Shown here: positions 1 to 6,532 of the stretch, one piece after another | Position numbering within the stretch: position 1 is the stretch's first letter | Layout: each line of letters starts with the position of its first letter | Assembly: GCA_002423905.1 (NCBI GenBank) | Contig: DIVC01000103.1 | Coordinates: 1-6,639, forward strand | Source: Idiomarina sp. UBA6142 | GTDB taxonomy: Bacteria > Pseudomonadota > Gammaproteobacteria > Enterobacterales > Alteromonadaceae | Length of the DNA stretch: 6,639 bases | Direction of reading: 5' to 3' | Notes under the pieces: model-generated | The model's input: only the letters and a program-made list of their open reading frames with translations | What the model was told of the DNA's origin: nothing | Database searches by the model: none | Position numbers and translations under genes: made by a program

Positions 1-51
1 ATTCATCGTTACCAAATGATTGCCGACTTTTTTGTGCGCACGCTGAAATAA
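1..51 (+). CDS. 3' end of an unidentified CDS (last 16 codons)
   Basis: Reading frame 1 is open from the window edge and ends at TAA (49-51), giving the C-terminal peptide IHRYQMIADFFVRTLK. No start is visible because the gene begins upstream of the window. The pattern of a Tyr, then an amphipathic helix with paired Phe and a closing Leu-Lys, resembles the last helix of alpha/beta-hydrolase-fold peptidases of the prolyl oligopeptidase (S9) type. Sixteen residues are too few to assign a family, so this is only a hint. It runs in the same direction as the thioesterase 42 bp downstream. A candidate promoter starts inside its last codons, so the two genes need not be cotranscribed. Confidence 0.5.
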   Translation: MHRYQMIADFFVRTLK

Positions 52-61
52 GCGATATACT
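32..61 (+). promoter_or_regulatory. Candidate sigma70 promoter for the thioesterase gene
   Basis: A good -10 hexamer, TATACT (56-61, five of six consensus bases), lies 18 bp downstream of a weak -35, TTGTGC (32-37, three of six). Transcription would start near 68 and leave a leader of about 26 nt with the ribosome binding site. The -35 overlaps the end of the upstream gene. It was found by eye only. Confidence 0.4.
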
Positions 62-93
62 GAAGCCAACACTAGCTACCCCAGAGGGTCTCG

Positions 94-492
94 ATGCGCT
101 TTTTATCCCGTCGTTTAGTTATGCCTAATGATCTCAATTTCGCCGGTTCGTTATTTGGCGGCCGCATTCTGGAATGGATTGATGAAGAGGCTTATATCTT
201 TGCTGCCTGTCAGCTCGATCATAAAAGCCTAGTCACCAAACACATTGGCGCCATCAGCTTTGAAACTTCGGCCTATCAGGGTGATGTGGTGGAATTCGGG
301 TTAGGCGTGCAAGCGGTCGGCCGTACTTCAGTGACGGTGACGTGCGTGGTGCGCAATAAGCAGACCAAACAAAACATCTGTGTCGCCGATGACATTGTCT
401 TTGTCCACATTGACCCAGAAACCCGCAAACCGCTACCGCATGGCAAAACCAAACAACAATTGGACATGCTCAAAGTAGAAGCACCGGCCTAG
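94..492 (+). CDS. Acyl-CoA thioesterase, hotdog fold (YciA/BACH-like)
   Basis: This 132-residue protein is a single hotdog domain of the acyl-CoA hydrolase type and is expected to hydrolyse acyl-CoA thioesters to free CoA and fatty acid in the cytoplasm. The active-site region is clear: Asn15, then GSLFGG (18-23) on the central-helix approach, and Asp30 in the WIDEEA stretch, which matches the catalytic Asp of YciA-type enzymes. A GDVVEF strand (63-68), GRTS (76-79) and a late HG (116-117) follow the family pattern. Its length equals that of E. coli YciA (132 aa), but the sequence differs enough that I do not transfer the symbol. The ATG at 94 has GAGGG at 84-88, 5 nt upstream, and an in-frame TGA at 61-63 rules out a longer start. 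The gene stands alone between a co-oriented upstream gene and a convergent MBL gene. The acyl-chain preference cannot be read from the sequence. Confidence 0.9.
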   Translation: MRFLSRRLVMPNDLNFAGSLFGGRILEWIDEEAYIFAACQLDHKSLVTKHIGAISFETSAYQGDVVEFGLGVQAVGRTSVTVTCVVRNKQTKQNICVADDIVFVHIDPETRKPLPHGKTKQQLDMLKVEAPA

Positions 493-502
493 GCCGGTGC
501 TT
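479..502. terminator. 24-bp perfect palindrome; likely shared terminator of convergent genes
   Basis: Positions 479-488 and 493-502 are exact inverted complements (arm AAGCACCGGC), separated by CTAG (489-492). The transcript can fold into a 10-bp GC-rich hairpin with a four-base loop on either strand. The 5' arm is the end of the thioesterase coding sequence, and its TAG stop (490-492) lies in the loop. The convergent MBL gene stops at 526, 23 bp away. Downstream of the plus-strand hairpin the sequence is TTGTTAAC, and of the minus-strand hairpin TTCTACTTT, so neither side has a strong U tract. Rho-independent termination is therefore plausible but may be inefficient. Confidence 0.6.
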
Positions 503-525
503 GTTAACAACTGCTTGCGTTCGCG

Positions 526-1392
526 TTAGTTCAGGTCTTTGAAGAGTGTACGGATCCAGCGCTCTTGGTTAATAAAGCCCCATGACCAATCGGCCCACTT
601 AGCATCAAGGCCTTGCGCCACCGCTTGATCTTCAGTCAGACCCGCCGCCTGCATGCTCCGCACTTCTTCGCGCGTGACTTTAATCATCGACACCAAACGC
701 TGCCAATCGGCCATCTTCGACAAGCCACCATGACCAGGAATAATCAGAGTATCCTCGTCAATCTCCACCATGACTGCTTCAATAGCATCAATATAGCCCT
801 GTACGCGGCCGCCAGAATTCAAATCAATAAATGGAAAACGGTCCACGAAGAATAAATCGCCGGCATGAATGACATTCGCTGACGGGAACCATACCACCAC
901 ATCACCGTCAGTATGTGCAGCCGGATAATGGGTCATTTGAATGGTTTCATCACCGACTTGATAGCCCAATGCACCTTCAAAAGTAATAGTCGGGAGGCCG
1001 CTCTTGTCGAACTTGCTATCAGCATCAAGCCGCGCCAGCACATTCGCATGGGCGATTCGGTTGTCCACCCCCTTTGCGGCAAAAGCCGCGTTACCGCTCA
1101 CGTGGTCGCCATGAAAGTGCGTGTTAATCAAGGTTGTCAGCGGCTGCTCAGCTAGCTCGGCAATAGCGGCGGCAATTTTATCCGCTAGTGGAGCATACTG
1201 CGCGTCGACCATGACCACTTGGTCAGCACCGACAAACACGCCAATGTTGCCACCTTGACCAGTCAGCATATACACCCGCTCACCGACTTCGGTCGCTTTA
1301 ATTTCGACCGCATCCATCGATGACTGTGCCAGTGTTACCGAACTAGTCATCGCCACGCTGGCGGCTATTAGCCACTGCTGCCATTGTTTCAT
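526..1392 (-). CDS. Exported MBL-fold metallo-hydrolase (glyoxalase II-type metal site)
   Basis: This 288-residue protein begins with a Sec-type signal peptide: a lysine at 2, a hydrophobic segment at about 8-21, and a likely cleavage after TLA (Ala22). It should act in the periplasm or outside the cell. The mature part is one metallo-beta-lactamase domain with a full two-metal ligand set: His92, His94, Asp96 and His97 (THFHGDH, 91-97), His160 (AAHTDGD), Asp179 (HAGDLFF) and His221 (PGHGG). The THFHGDHVSGN stretch resembles subclass B1 enzymes. However, B1 enzymes have a Cys at the third-ligand position where this protein has Asp179, as in glyoxalase II and many general hydrolases. Beta-lactam hydrolysis is therefore not implied, and the substrate is unknown. 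A C-terminal helical and Trp-rich tail (about 236-288) follows the core. The ATG at 1392 has GGAG at 1401-1404, 8 nt upstream. The gene is last in the run cysS, peptidase, MBL, with a 43-bp gap after the peptidase. Confidence 0.88.
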   Translation of the reverse strand: MKQWQQWLIAASVAMTSSVTLAQSSMDAVEIKATEVGERVYMLTGQGGNIGVFVGADQVVMVDAQYAPLADKIAAAIAELAEQPLTTLINTHFHGDHVSGNAAFAAKGVDNRIAHANVLARLDADSKFDKSGLPTITFEGALGYQVGDETIQMTHYPAAHTDGDVVVWFPSANVIHAGDLFFVDRFPFIDLNSGGRVQGYIDAIEAVMVEIDEDTLIIPGHGGLSKMADWQRLVSMIKVTREEVRSMQAAGLTEDQAVAQGLDAKWADWSWGFINQERWIRTLFKDLN

Positions 1393-1435
1393 CGTCTCAT
1401 CTCCACCATGTCTATGTTGAGTGTGCTACCAGCGC

Positions 1436-2968
1436 CTAGCGTGACAAATAACAACCAGCAAAACTCGCTACCGGCGTTGCGGTTGGCTTACCATGTTGCC
1501 AATCGCCGCCTTCGACACCACTGCCGGCAATATCAACATGGATATAAGGCAACGGCTGTTGGCTGTTGTTGCCATGCTGATCAAGCCCGGCCGCAAGGGT
1601 TAAAAATGCCATCGGGAATTGATGCCCACGCTTGGTGGTAGCCGATGGGCCATTATTACTCGATAACACATCATCAGCACGGGTTCGGGCCTGGACAAAT
1701 TGAAAATCCTCACGCCGCGACCAGGAAATTTCACTCGGATCGCCATACAGTTCGCCGGCTTCCCACAGCGGCTCAAGGCAATCATTAAGGCGCGCTGGGC
1801 CATTCGGGATCAGCGCCGTATATGGCCCTTTTGATAGCGCTGCATGCCCGGTCAGGGTGGCGACACTGAATAGTTCCGGGTTGACATAATCACCGGCATC
1901 GACGCGTAAATGGCTGAGTAAGTCGGCCAACAGTAAGCGCCCTTCAGCGTCAGTGTTACCGATCCGTACGCGCACCCCACTGTGGCCGGTGATGATCTCA
2001 TCAGCCACAAAGGCTTCGGCACCAATACTATTGCGCACCAGGCCCAATTCAGCCACTACATTAATGGTTTCTGGGCGTAACATCGCCACCGTTTTAACCA
2101 AGCCCGCCACGCCAGCTGCACCGCCTTTATCGCGGCTCATCCCAGCCATGTGGCCATTCACTTTCAAATCGGCTCCGCCGGTATCGTAGACAATACCTTT
2201 GCCGGCAAACATCAGCGTCTTTTCCGCCGCTGGAGCCTTATACTCCAGCCTCACCACACACGGGCGATGGCGCTCAACTTGCACACTGGCACGTGCGACG
2301 GCCATTAATAATGGGTACTCACGGCGTAATTGCGCCATATCATCGATCACTGTCACCTGCACCGGTGACTGCGCAAAGGCTTGTTGCAGATAGCGGGCAA
2401 AATTAATCGCGCTCATCCGCTCTGGTTCCGTGCCGCATAGGTCGCGGGCTAAGCGCTTACCCGCTTCTACCGCCATCAACCAGTCACCATCAACATTTGC
2501 CACTAGGCCCATGCTGGTGATTGGCTCTAGCTGGTCTTCACCGTGCGCTTCACGAGCTTCTAACGGCTGATACAAAGCTTGGCAGACGCCCCAATAGGCA
2601 ACCGCCTCGGCTTGTGCAAACGACCCCGCTGATGGCATGCCAAACACCACTAATAGAGGCTTAAGCGCCCCTGCTTGCTGGGCAATTTTTGCCGCCACAC
2701 CAGCGGCTTCAGCGACTTGCCGAACATCGGCATAGTCAGTATCGAGTGCTCCAGTTGGTGCGCAGATTAAGCGCCCACCAGGCACTTCACTAGGTACCAA
2801 TAAAGCCGTGCTGCCAACCCGCTTATCTAAGCGCTTAGCGCGTTTCACATGGGCACTAAAATCGCCCGGAAGTGGTTGATTAAAATCACCCACTAATAAC
2901 ACTGCGTCAAAATCATGCGCTGCCGCTTGGGCAAAATCATCTAATACCGTTAGTGTTGGAAATGCCAT
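1436..2968 (-). CDS. M17 leucyl aminopeptidase family protein (NPEPL1-like)
   Basis: This 510-residue cytoplasmic metallopeptidase should remove N-terminal residues from peptides using two metal ions. The N-terminal half (about 1-200) is a divergent, probably macro-like, domain and the C-terminal half is the catalytic domain. All expected residues align with E. coli PepA numbering: Lys257 (PepA 270), Asp262 (275), Lys269 (282), Asp280 (293), Asp340 (352), Glu342 (354) and Arg344 (356). The motifs GKGIVYDTGG (256-265), SRDKGGAAG (278-286) and NTDAEGR (338-344) are closer to the branch containing human NPEPL1, which has GKGIVYDTGG, than to PepA itself. TATLTG (369-374 in the SVATLTGHA stretch) is also typical of M17. 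I therefore give no pepA symbol. The ATG at 2968 has a strong GGAGG (2973-2977) only 4 nt upstream. The cysS stop is 10 bp away, so cotranscription with cysS is very likely. Peptide specificity is unknown. Confidence 0.9.
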   Translation of the reverse strand: MAFPTLTVLDDFAQAAAHDFDAVLLVGDFNQPLPGDFSAHVKRAKRLDKRVGSTALLVPSEVPGGRLICAPTGALDTDYADVRQVAEAAGVAAKIAQQAGALKPLLVVFGMPSAGSFAQAEAVAYWGVCQALYQPLEAREAHGEDQLEPITSMGLVANVDGDWLMAVEAGKRLARDLCGTEPERMSAINFARYLQQAFAQSPVQVTVIDDMAQLRREYPLLMAVARASVQVERHRPCVVRLEYKAPAAEKTLMFAGKGIVYDTGGADLKVNGHMAGMSRDKGGAAGVAGLVKTVAMLRPETINVVAELGLVRNSIGAEAFVADEIITGHSGVRVRIGNTDAEGRLLLADLLSHLRVDAGDYVNPELFSVATLTGHAALSKGPYTALIPNGPARLNDCLEPLWEAGELYGDPSEISWSRREDFQFVQARTRADDVLSSNNGPSATTKRGHQFPMAFLTLAAGLDQHGNNSQQPLPYIHVDIAGSGVEGGDWQHGKPTATPVASFAGCYLSR

Positions 2969-2978
2969 AGTGCCTCCG

Positions 2979-4358
2979 TTAATTGATACGCCGCCACTTA
3001 GTACCTTGCGGCGTGTCCTCTAATTCAATGTTAAGCGCGCTGAGTTGCTGCCGCGCGGCATCAGCTCGTGGCCAATCTTTGTTGGCACGGGCGTTATTAC
3101 GCTCGGCGATCAAGGCTTCAATCTGTGCCACATCATCACCACCACCCTGTAAGAACTGTTGCGGCGCATGCTGTAAAATACCTAATACTGCCCCCAAGGC
3201 GCGTAGCTCAGCCGCCAACAATGCCGCCTGTTGTGGTTGTTCAGCGACGGCACGGTTGATATCACGCGCCAGCTCAAACAGCACTGGCATCGCCTCAGGT
3301 ACGTTAAAATCATCGTCCATCGCCTGGTTAAAGCGCGCTGCATAGCCTTGCGTGTGCTCGGGCTGACGCTCAACCGCGGGAACATCGCGCAGCGCCGTAT
3401 ACAATCGCTCTAAACTAGCGCGTGCCTGATTGAGATTATCCTCGGTATAATTTAACTGCGAGCGATAATGGCTCGACAGCAAGAAAAACCGAACCGTCTC
3501 TGCATCATAAGCTTTCAATACCTCACGAATGGTAAAAAAGTTACCCAATGATTTGGACATTTTTACTTCGTCCACCTGCACCATACCACTGTGCATCCAA
3601 TAATTCACATAGCGCGATTGGTTGGCGCAACAGCTTTGTGCTACTTCGTTCTCATGGTGGGGGAAAATTAAGTCAGAACCGCCGCCATGAATATCAAAGT
3701 GCTCACCTAAATGACGCTTATTCATCGCCGAACACTCAATATGCCAGCCAGGGCGCCCATGACCCCAGGGTGAAGCCCAGCTTGGTTCGCCTGGCTTGGC
3801 CTGTTTCCACAGCACAAAATCGAGCGGATCAGTTTTTTGCTGTGTCACTTCGACCCGCGCACCCGCTTGTAATTGTTCTAAATTTTGCCGGCTGAGCTGG
3901 CCATACTCGGCAAAACTACTGACATCAAACAGCACATCGCCGTCGCCAGCCACATAGGCATAACCACCGGCTAACAACTGTTCGATCATGACAATGATAT
4001 CGCCCATATGATCGGTCACTGTCGGTTCAATGTCAGGGCGGACTAAGTTCAAGGCAGCAAAATCTTCATGCATGGCCTGGGTATAGCGCGCAGTGACCGC
4101 GGCAATGGGTTCGCCATTGTCGTTGGCTCGCCGAATAATTTTATCATCCACATCGGTGATATTACGCACATAAGTGACTTGATAACCGCGTGAGCGCAGA
4201 TAGCGCACTACCACATCAAAGGCCACATAGGTACGAGCGTGACCAATGTGACAATAATCGTAAATGGTGACCCCACACACATAGAGTTTCACCTGACCAG
4301 GGGTGATCGGCTTAAATGCCTGTTTACTGCGACTCAGGGTGTTGAAAATAGTTAACAT
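2979..4358 (-). CDS. cysS: Cysteine--tRNA ligase (CysRS)
   Basis: This class I aminoacyl-tRNA synthetase charges tRNA-Cys with cysteine in the cytoplasm. It has 459 residues, against 461 in E. coli. The HIGH signature is at 37-40 and KMSKS is at 266-270. The active-site zinc ligands Cys28, Cys209, His234 and Glu238 are all present at the same residue numbers as in E. coli CysRS. The Rossmann catalytic core is followed by a helical DALR-type anticodon-binding region (about 340-400), a short Gly/Asp-rich linker (QGGGDDV, 404-410) and a C-terminal domain ending in [11 protein letters not shown]. The ATG at 4358 has GGAG at 4370-4373, 11 nt upstream, which is rather long spacing. The gene is divergent from ppiB, an arrangement known from Escherichia and Pseudomonas. 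It is the first gene of a probable three-gene unit with the M17 peptidase and the MBL hydrolase. Confidence 0.98.
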   Translation of the reverse strand: MLTIFNTLSRSKQAFKPITPGQVKLYVCGVTIYDYCHIGHARTYVAFDVVVRYLRSRGYQVTYVRNITDVDDKIIRRANDNGEPIAAVTARYTQAMHEDFAALNLVRPDIEPTVTDHMGDIIVMIEQLLAGGYAYVAGDGDVLFDVSSFAEYGQLSRQNLEQLQAGARVEVTQQKTDPLDFVLWKQAKPGEPSWASPWGHGRPGWHIECSAMNKRHLGEHFDIHGGGSDLIFPHHENEVAQSCCANQSRYVNYWMHSGMVQVDEVKMSKSLGNFFTIREVLKAYDAETVRFFLLSSHYRSQLNYTEDNLNQARASLERLYTALRDVPAVERQPEHTQGYAARFNQAMDDDFNVPEAMPVLFELARDINRAVAEQPQQAALLAAELRALGAVLGILQHAPQQFLQGGGDDVAQIEALIAERNNARANKDWPRADAARQQLSALNIELEDTPQGTKWRRIN

Positions 4359-4407
4359 GCGTAGCTTTACTCCAAATGCGTGGCGCGGTGGTCATTTTTA
4401 GCTGTTC

Positions 4408-4437
4408 ATCATACCGCAAGCTGTAGCCTTGTCACAA
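4408..4437 (-). promoter_or_regulatory. Candidate sigma70 promoter for cysS and downstream genes
   Basis: On the minus strand, -35 TTGTGA (4432-4437, four of six bases) and -10 TATGAT (4408-4413, five of six) are separated by 18 bp. Transcription would start near 4401 and give a leader of about 43 nt. No T-box-like or attenuator structure fits in so short a leader. Confidence 0.5.
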
Positions 4438-4450
4438 ACGATGGTAAACT
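4421..4450 (+). promoter_or_regulatory. Candidate extended -10 promoter for ppiB-lpxH
   Basis: TGGTAAACT (4442-4450) fits an extended -10 element (TGn followed by TAAACT). No good -35 lies at the normal distance; CTGTAG (4421-4426) and TGTAGC (4422-4427) are the nearest. A better -35 match, TTGTCA (4429-4434), is only 10 bp away and overlaps the -35 of the cysS promoter. Transcription would start near 4457, leaving a leader of about 27 nt with GGAG at 4473-4476. Confidence 0.35.
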
Positions 4451-4483
4451 TGCCGCGATAAATTCAATTTTCGGAGAACCAGC

Positions 4484-4981
4484 ATGTTTGTAACCCTACA
4501 CACCAATCACGGCGATATTAAAATTGAGATGTATGCTGACAAAGCGCCAGCTACCGTTGAAAATTTTGTCACTTATGTGAACGAAGGTTTTTACAGCAAA
4601 ACTATATTTCATCGCGTCATTAAAGGTTTCATGATCCAAGGCGGTGGCTTTAATCTGGAAATGATTCAAAAGCCAACCCGCGCCACGATTAAAAACGAAG
4701 CCAATAATGGCCTGAAAAACGTCATCGGCAGCATCGCTATGGCACGCACGCAAGATCCGCATTCAGCCTCGTCACAGTTTTTTATTAATGCCGCTGATAA
4801 CGAGTTTCTAAATTTCCGCAACGAGAGTGTCGGCGGTTGGGGCTACTGTGTATTCGGTCAAGTGGTGGAAGGTATGGCGGTTGTTCAAGCCATTGAACAA
4901 GTGCGCACCGGCAGCGCAGGCTTTCACCAAGATGTGCCGGTTGACGATGTGATTATCGAAAGCGCCAGCGTCAGCGAGTAA
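4484..4981 (+). CDS. ppiB: Peptidyl-prolyl cis-trans isomerase B (cytoplasmic cyclophilin)
   Basis: This 165-residue protein is a single cyclophilin domain that speeds proline cis-trans isomerisation during protein folding. It is one residue longer than E. coli PpiB and very similar throughout. The active-site stretch [15 protein letters not shown] (42-56) contains the catalytic Arg44. AMARTQ (85-90), SSQFFIN (96-102) and GYCVFGQV (120-127) follow, along with a C-terminus ending in SVSE as in E. coli. It lacks a signal peptide, which separates it from the periplasmic PpiA. The ATG at 4484 has GGAGA at 4473-4477, 6 nt upstream. It is divergent from cysS and is followed after 6 bp by lpxH, so the two plus-strand genes are probably one transcript. 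Confidence 0.97.
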   Translation: MFVTLHTNHGDIKIEMYADKAPATVENFVTYVNEGFYSKTIFHRVIKGFMIQGGGFNLEMIQKPTRATIKNEANNGLKNVIGSIAMARTQDPHSASSQFFINAADNEFLNFRNESVGGWGYCVFGQVVEGMAVVQAIEQVRTGSAGFHQDVPVDDVIIESASVSE

Positions 4982-4987
4982 GTTCGA

Positions 4988-5722
4988 GTGACCACCTGGT
5001 TCATCGCCGATCTGCATTTAAGCCCAGCGCGCGCTGACATCAGTGCGCTGTTTGCCGATTTTTTGCAGCAGCTGGCTGAGCAACAGCCTGACGCGCTCTA
5101 TATTCTTGGCGACTTGGTGGATGCCTGGATCGGTGATGATGACCACAGCGAGTTTGCGCTGCAGCTACAACAGCAGTTGCGGCAGCTTACCGCCAGCGGT
5201 GTGCCGGTGTATTTTATCGCTGGCAACCGTGATTTCCTGATCGGTCGTGACTTCGCCGAAAATACCGGTGTGCAACTTCTGACTGAACCCACCTTGGTGG
5301 ACTTGTACGGCCGCAACACCCTGCTATTGCATGGTGATAGCCTGTGCACTGCCGATAGCAGCTATCAACGCTTCCGGCGGGTCATTCGCGCACGCTGGTT
5401 GACTAAGCTATTGCTTGCCCTCCCCCTATCGGTCCGTATGCGCATTGCTCGGCGCCTGCGCGCGGCGAGTAAAACCCAGCAACCATTAAGTACTGAGCAA
5501 TTACAACTAATGGATGTCACCCCGGCGGCGGTCCTAGCAATGTTCCAGCATTACCAGGTGGAACACATGATCCATGGCCATACCCATCGCCCAGCCGTGC
5601 ATCATCATCCATTACCCGATGGCGGCGTAGCCGAACGCACCGTGCTCGGTGATTGGTATCAACAAGGCAGCATGCTGAAGGTTACTGCTCAAGCCGCTGA
5701 ACTACTTACCCAGCCGCTGTGA
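4988..5722 (+). CDS. lpxH: UDP-2,3-diacylglucosamine diphosphatase
   Basis: This enzyme cleaves UDP-2,3-diacylglucosamine to lipid X and UMP, the fourth step of lipid A synthesis, at the inner face of the cytoplasmic membrane. The 244-residue calcineurin-like phosphoesterase carries all the metal-site motifs: Asp8 and His10 (ADLHLS), Asp42 (GDLVDAW, 41-47), Asn80 (GNRD, 79-82), His115 (HGD, 115-117), and His196 and His198 (HGHTHRP, 196-202). The spacing matches Haemophilus LpxH, including its helical cap (about 125-170), which is rich in Arg and Leu and would contact the membrane and the acyl chains. The start is GTG at 4988, only 6 bp after the ppiB stop. The upstream GAG (4976-4978) is a weak ribosome binding site, so translation is probably coupled to ppiB. 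The last 34 bp overlap the convergent miaE gene. Confidence 0.96.
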   Translation: MTTWFIADLHLSPARADISALFADFLQQLAEQQPDALYILGDLVDAWIGDDDHSEFALQLQQQLRQLTASGVPVYFIAGNRDFLIGRDFAENTGVQLLTEPTLVDLYGRNTLLLHGDSLCTADSSYQRFRRVIRARWLTKLLLALPLSVRMRIARRLRAASKTQQPLSTEQLQLMDVTPAAVLAMFQHYQVEHMIHGHTHRPAVHHHPLPDGGVAERTVLGDWYQQGSMLKVTAQAAELLTQPL

Positions 5723-6453
5723 AAGCGAAACTCAGTATCTTCTGAGCCGATCAACTCGGCTTCAATAGCACCAAAAAATGCCACCCGTTCACCGATATCG
5801 TGGCCGGCAATTTGCTCCGCCAAGCTTAAATAATCCTGATAGTGGCGGGCCTCAGAACGTAACAGACTCATATAAAAATCACCCAGCACCTTATCCACAT
5901 GCGGAGCCAACGCCGCAAAACGCTCGCATGAGCGTGCCTCAATATAGGCACCACAAATCAGCTTATCAATTAACGTGGCCGGCTCATGACTGCGAACATG
6001 CCGCAATAAGCCACGCGCATAGCGACTGGAAGTGATGTTACGGTAACCAATACCATAGCGTTCCATGATCTCCAGCACCTGATAAAAATGATGCAATTCC
6101 TCTTTGATCAGCAGCACCATTTTATCAATCAACTCCTCACTGTAGGGGCTATTGCTGCGCGCGATCATCTGTTTACTCAGTTTGTCACCACGTGCCAACT
6201 GGCGCCAGTCACCGCGCTGTCGATAGGTAAAATCCTCATACGGCTGCAGCCATGCCAATAGCGCATCACCGCTGGCGGTATCTACCGCATAACGACGAAT
6301 TAAAAACAGGGCCGACTGCGCCGCTTTAAGTTCACAGACTAAGTGATCGAGCAGGACAATCTCTAAATTGTCCGGCTTGATTGCTTGCTCCACCCATGCG
6401 TGTGGGGTTTCACAGTGTAAAAATTGCCGAATAGGTGCTAATAAAATATCCAA
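5689..6453 (-). CDS. miaE: tRNA-(ms2io6A37) hydroxylase
   Basis: MiaE uses a non-haem di-iron centre and O2 to hydroxylate the isopentenyl side chain of ms2i6A at position 37 of tRNAs reading codons that begin with U, after MiaA and MiaB have acted. Counted from the TTG at 6453 the protein has 254 residues. The ferritin-like ligand set is complete: Glu41 (CELKAA), Glu119 and His122 (EELHH), Glu172 (EARSCERF), and Glu201 and His204 (SEARH). The FRFHSG near the C-terminus is also typical. There is no ATG or GTG start in the open frame. The candidates are TTG at 6462 and TTG at 6453. AAAAAGG (6463-6469) touches the first but lies 9 nt from the second, so I prefer 6453. The start then gives MDILLAPIRQFLHC, a normal MiaE N-terminus. 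The last codons and TGA stop lie antisense within the end of lpxH. Confidence 0.93.
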   Translation of the reverse strand: MDILLAPIRQFLHCETPHAWVEQAIKPDNLEIVLLDHLVCELKAAQSALFLIRRYAVDTASGDALLAWLQPYEDFTYRQRGDWRQLARGDKLSKQMIARSNSPYSEELIDKMVLLIKEELHHFYQVLEIMERYGIGYRNITSSRYARGLLRHVRSHEPATLIDKLICGAYIEARSCERFAALAPHVDKVLGDFYMSLLRSEARHYQDYLSLAEQIAGHDIGERVAFFGAIEAELIGSEDTEFRFHSGWVSSSAA

Positions 6454-6462
6454 CTTGATCAA

Positions 6463-6469
6463 CCTTTTT
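6463..6469 (-). promoter_or_regulatory. Ribosome binding site that decides the miaE start
   Basis: On the minus strand AAAAAGG ends directly before the TTG at 6462 and 9 nt before the TTG at 6453. Only the second distance is usable for Shine-Dalgarno pairing, so this site supports the shorter form of MiaE, which has three fewer residues. Confidence 0.55.
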
Positions 6470-6532
6470 GCTAATTCATTACGTTTTATATGGAAAAGCC
6501 ATCTATGCCCCGTCTCAGCGCCTAAAAAGCGC

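Noticed and set aside
526..1392. Annotation of the MBL-fold protein as a B1 metallo-beta-lactamase
   Set aside because: The B1 Cys ligand is replaced by Asp179 and the Arg after the HxHxD motif is His97, which fits the broader hydrolase superfamily instead.
3128..3147. CAT/CAC triplet run as a possible microsatellite
   Set aside because: It is short and codes for the Gly-Gly-Gly-Asp-Asp linker of CysRS; no tandem array extends beyond it.
2983..3345. 120-codon open frame on the plus strand opposite cysS
   Set aside because: It lies wholly antisense to the clearly identified C-terminal part of CysRS; its Ala/Ser/Cys-rich translation is typical of a shadow frame and has no domain.
3548..3895. 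115-codon plus-strand open frame opposite the CysRS catalytic core
   Set aside because: It is antisense to the KMSKS and zinc-ligand region, which is strongly conserved on the other strand, and its translation looks random.
4308..4391. Short upstream open frame starting in the cysS leader (ATG at about 4391, minus strand) and overlapping the cysS start
   Set aside because: It has no ribosome binding site and contains no cysteine codon, so neither a leader peptide nor a cysteine-sensing attenuator is supported.
5600..5609. CAT triplet repeat in lpxH
   Set aside because: Only three exact CAT codons (His205-207) occur, within a variable loop after the HGHTHRP motif; there is no sign of repeat expansion.
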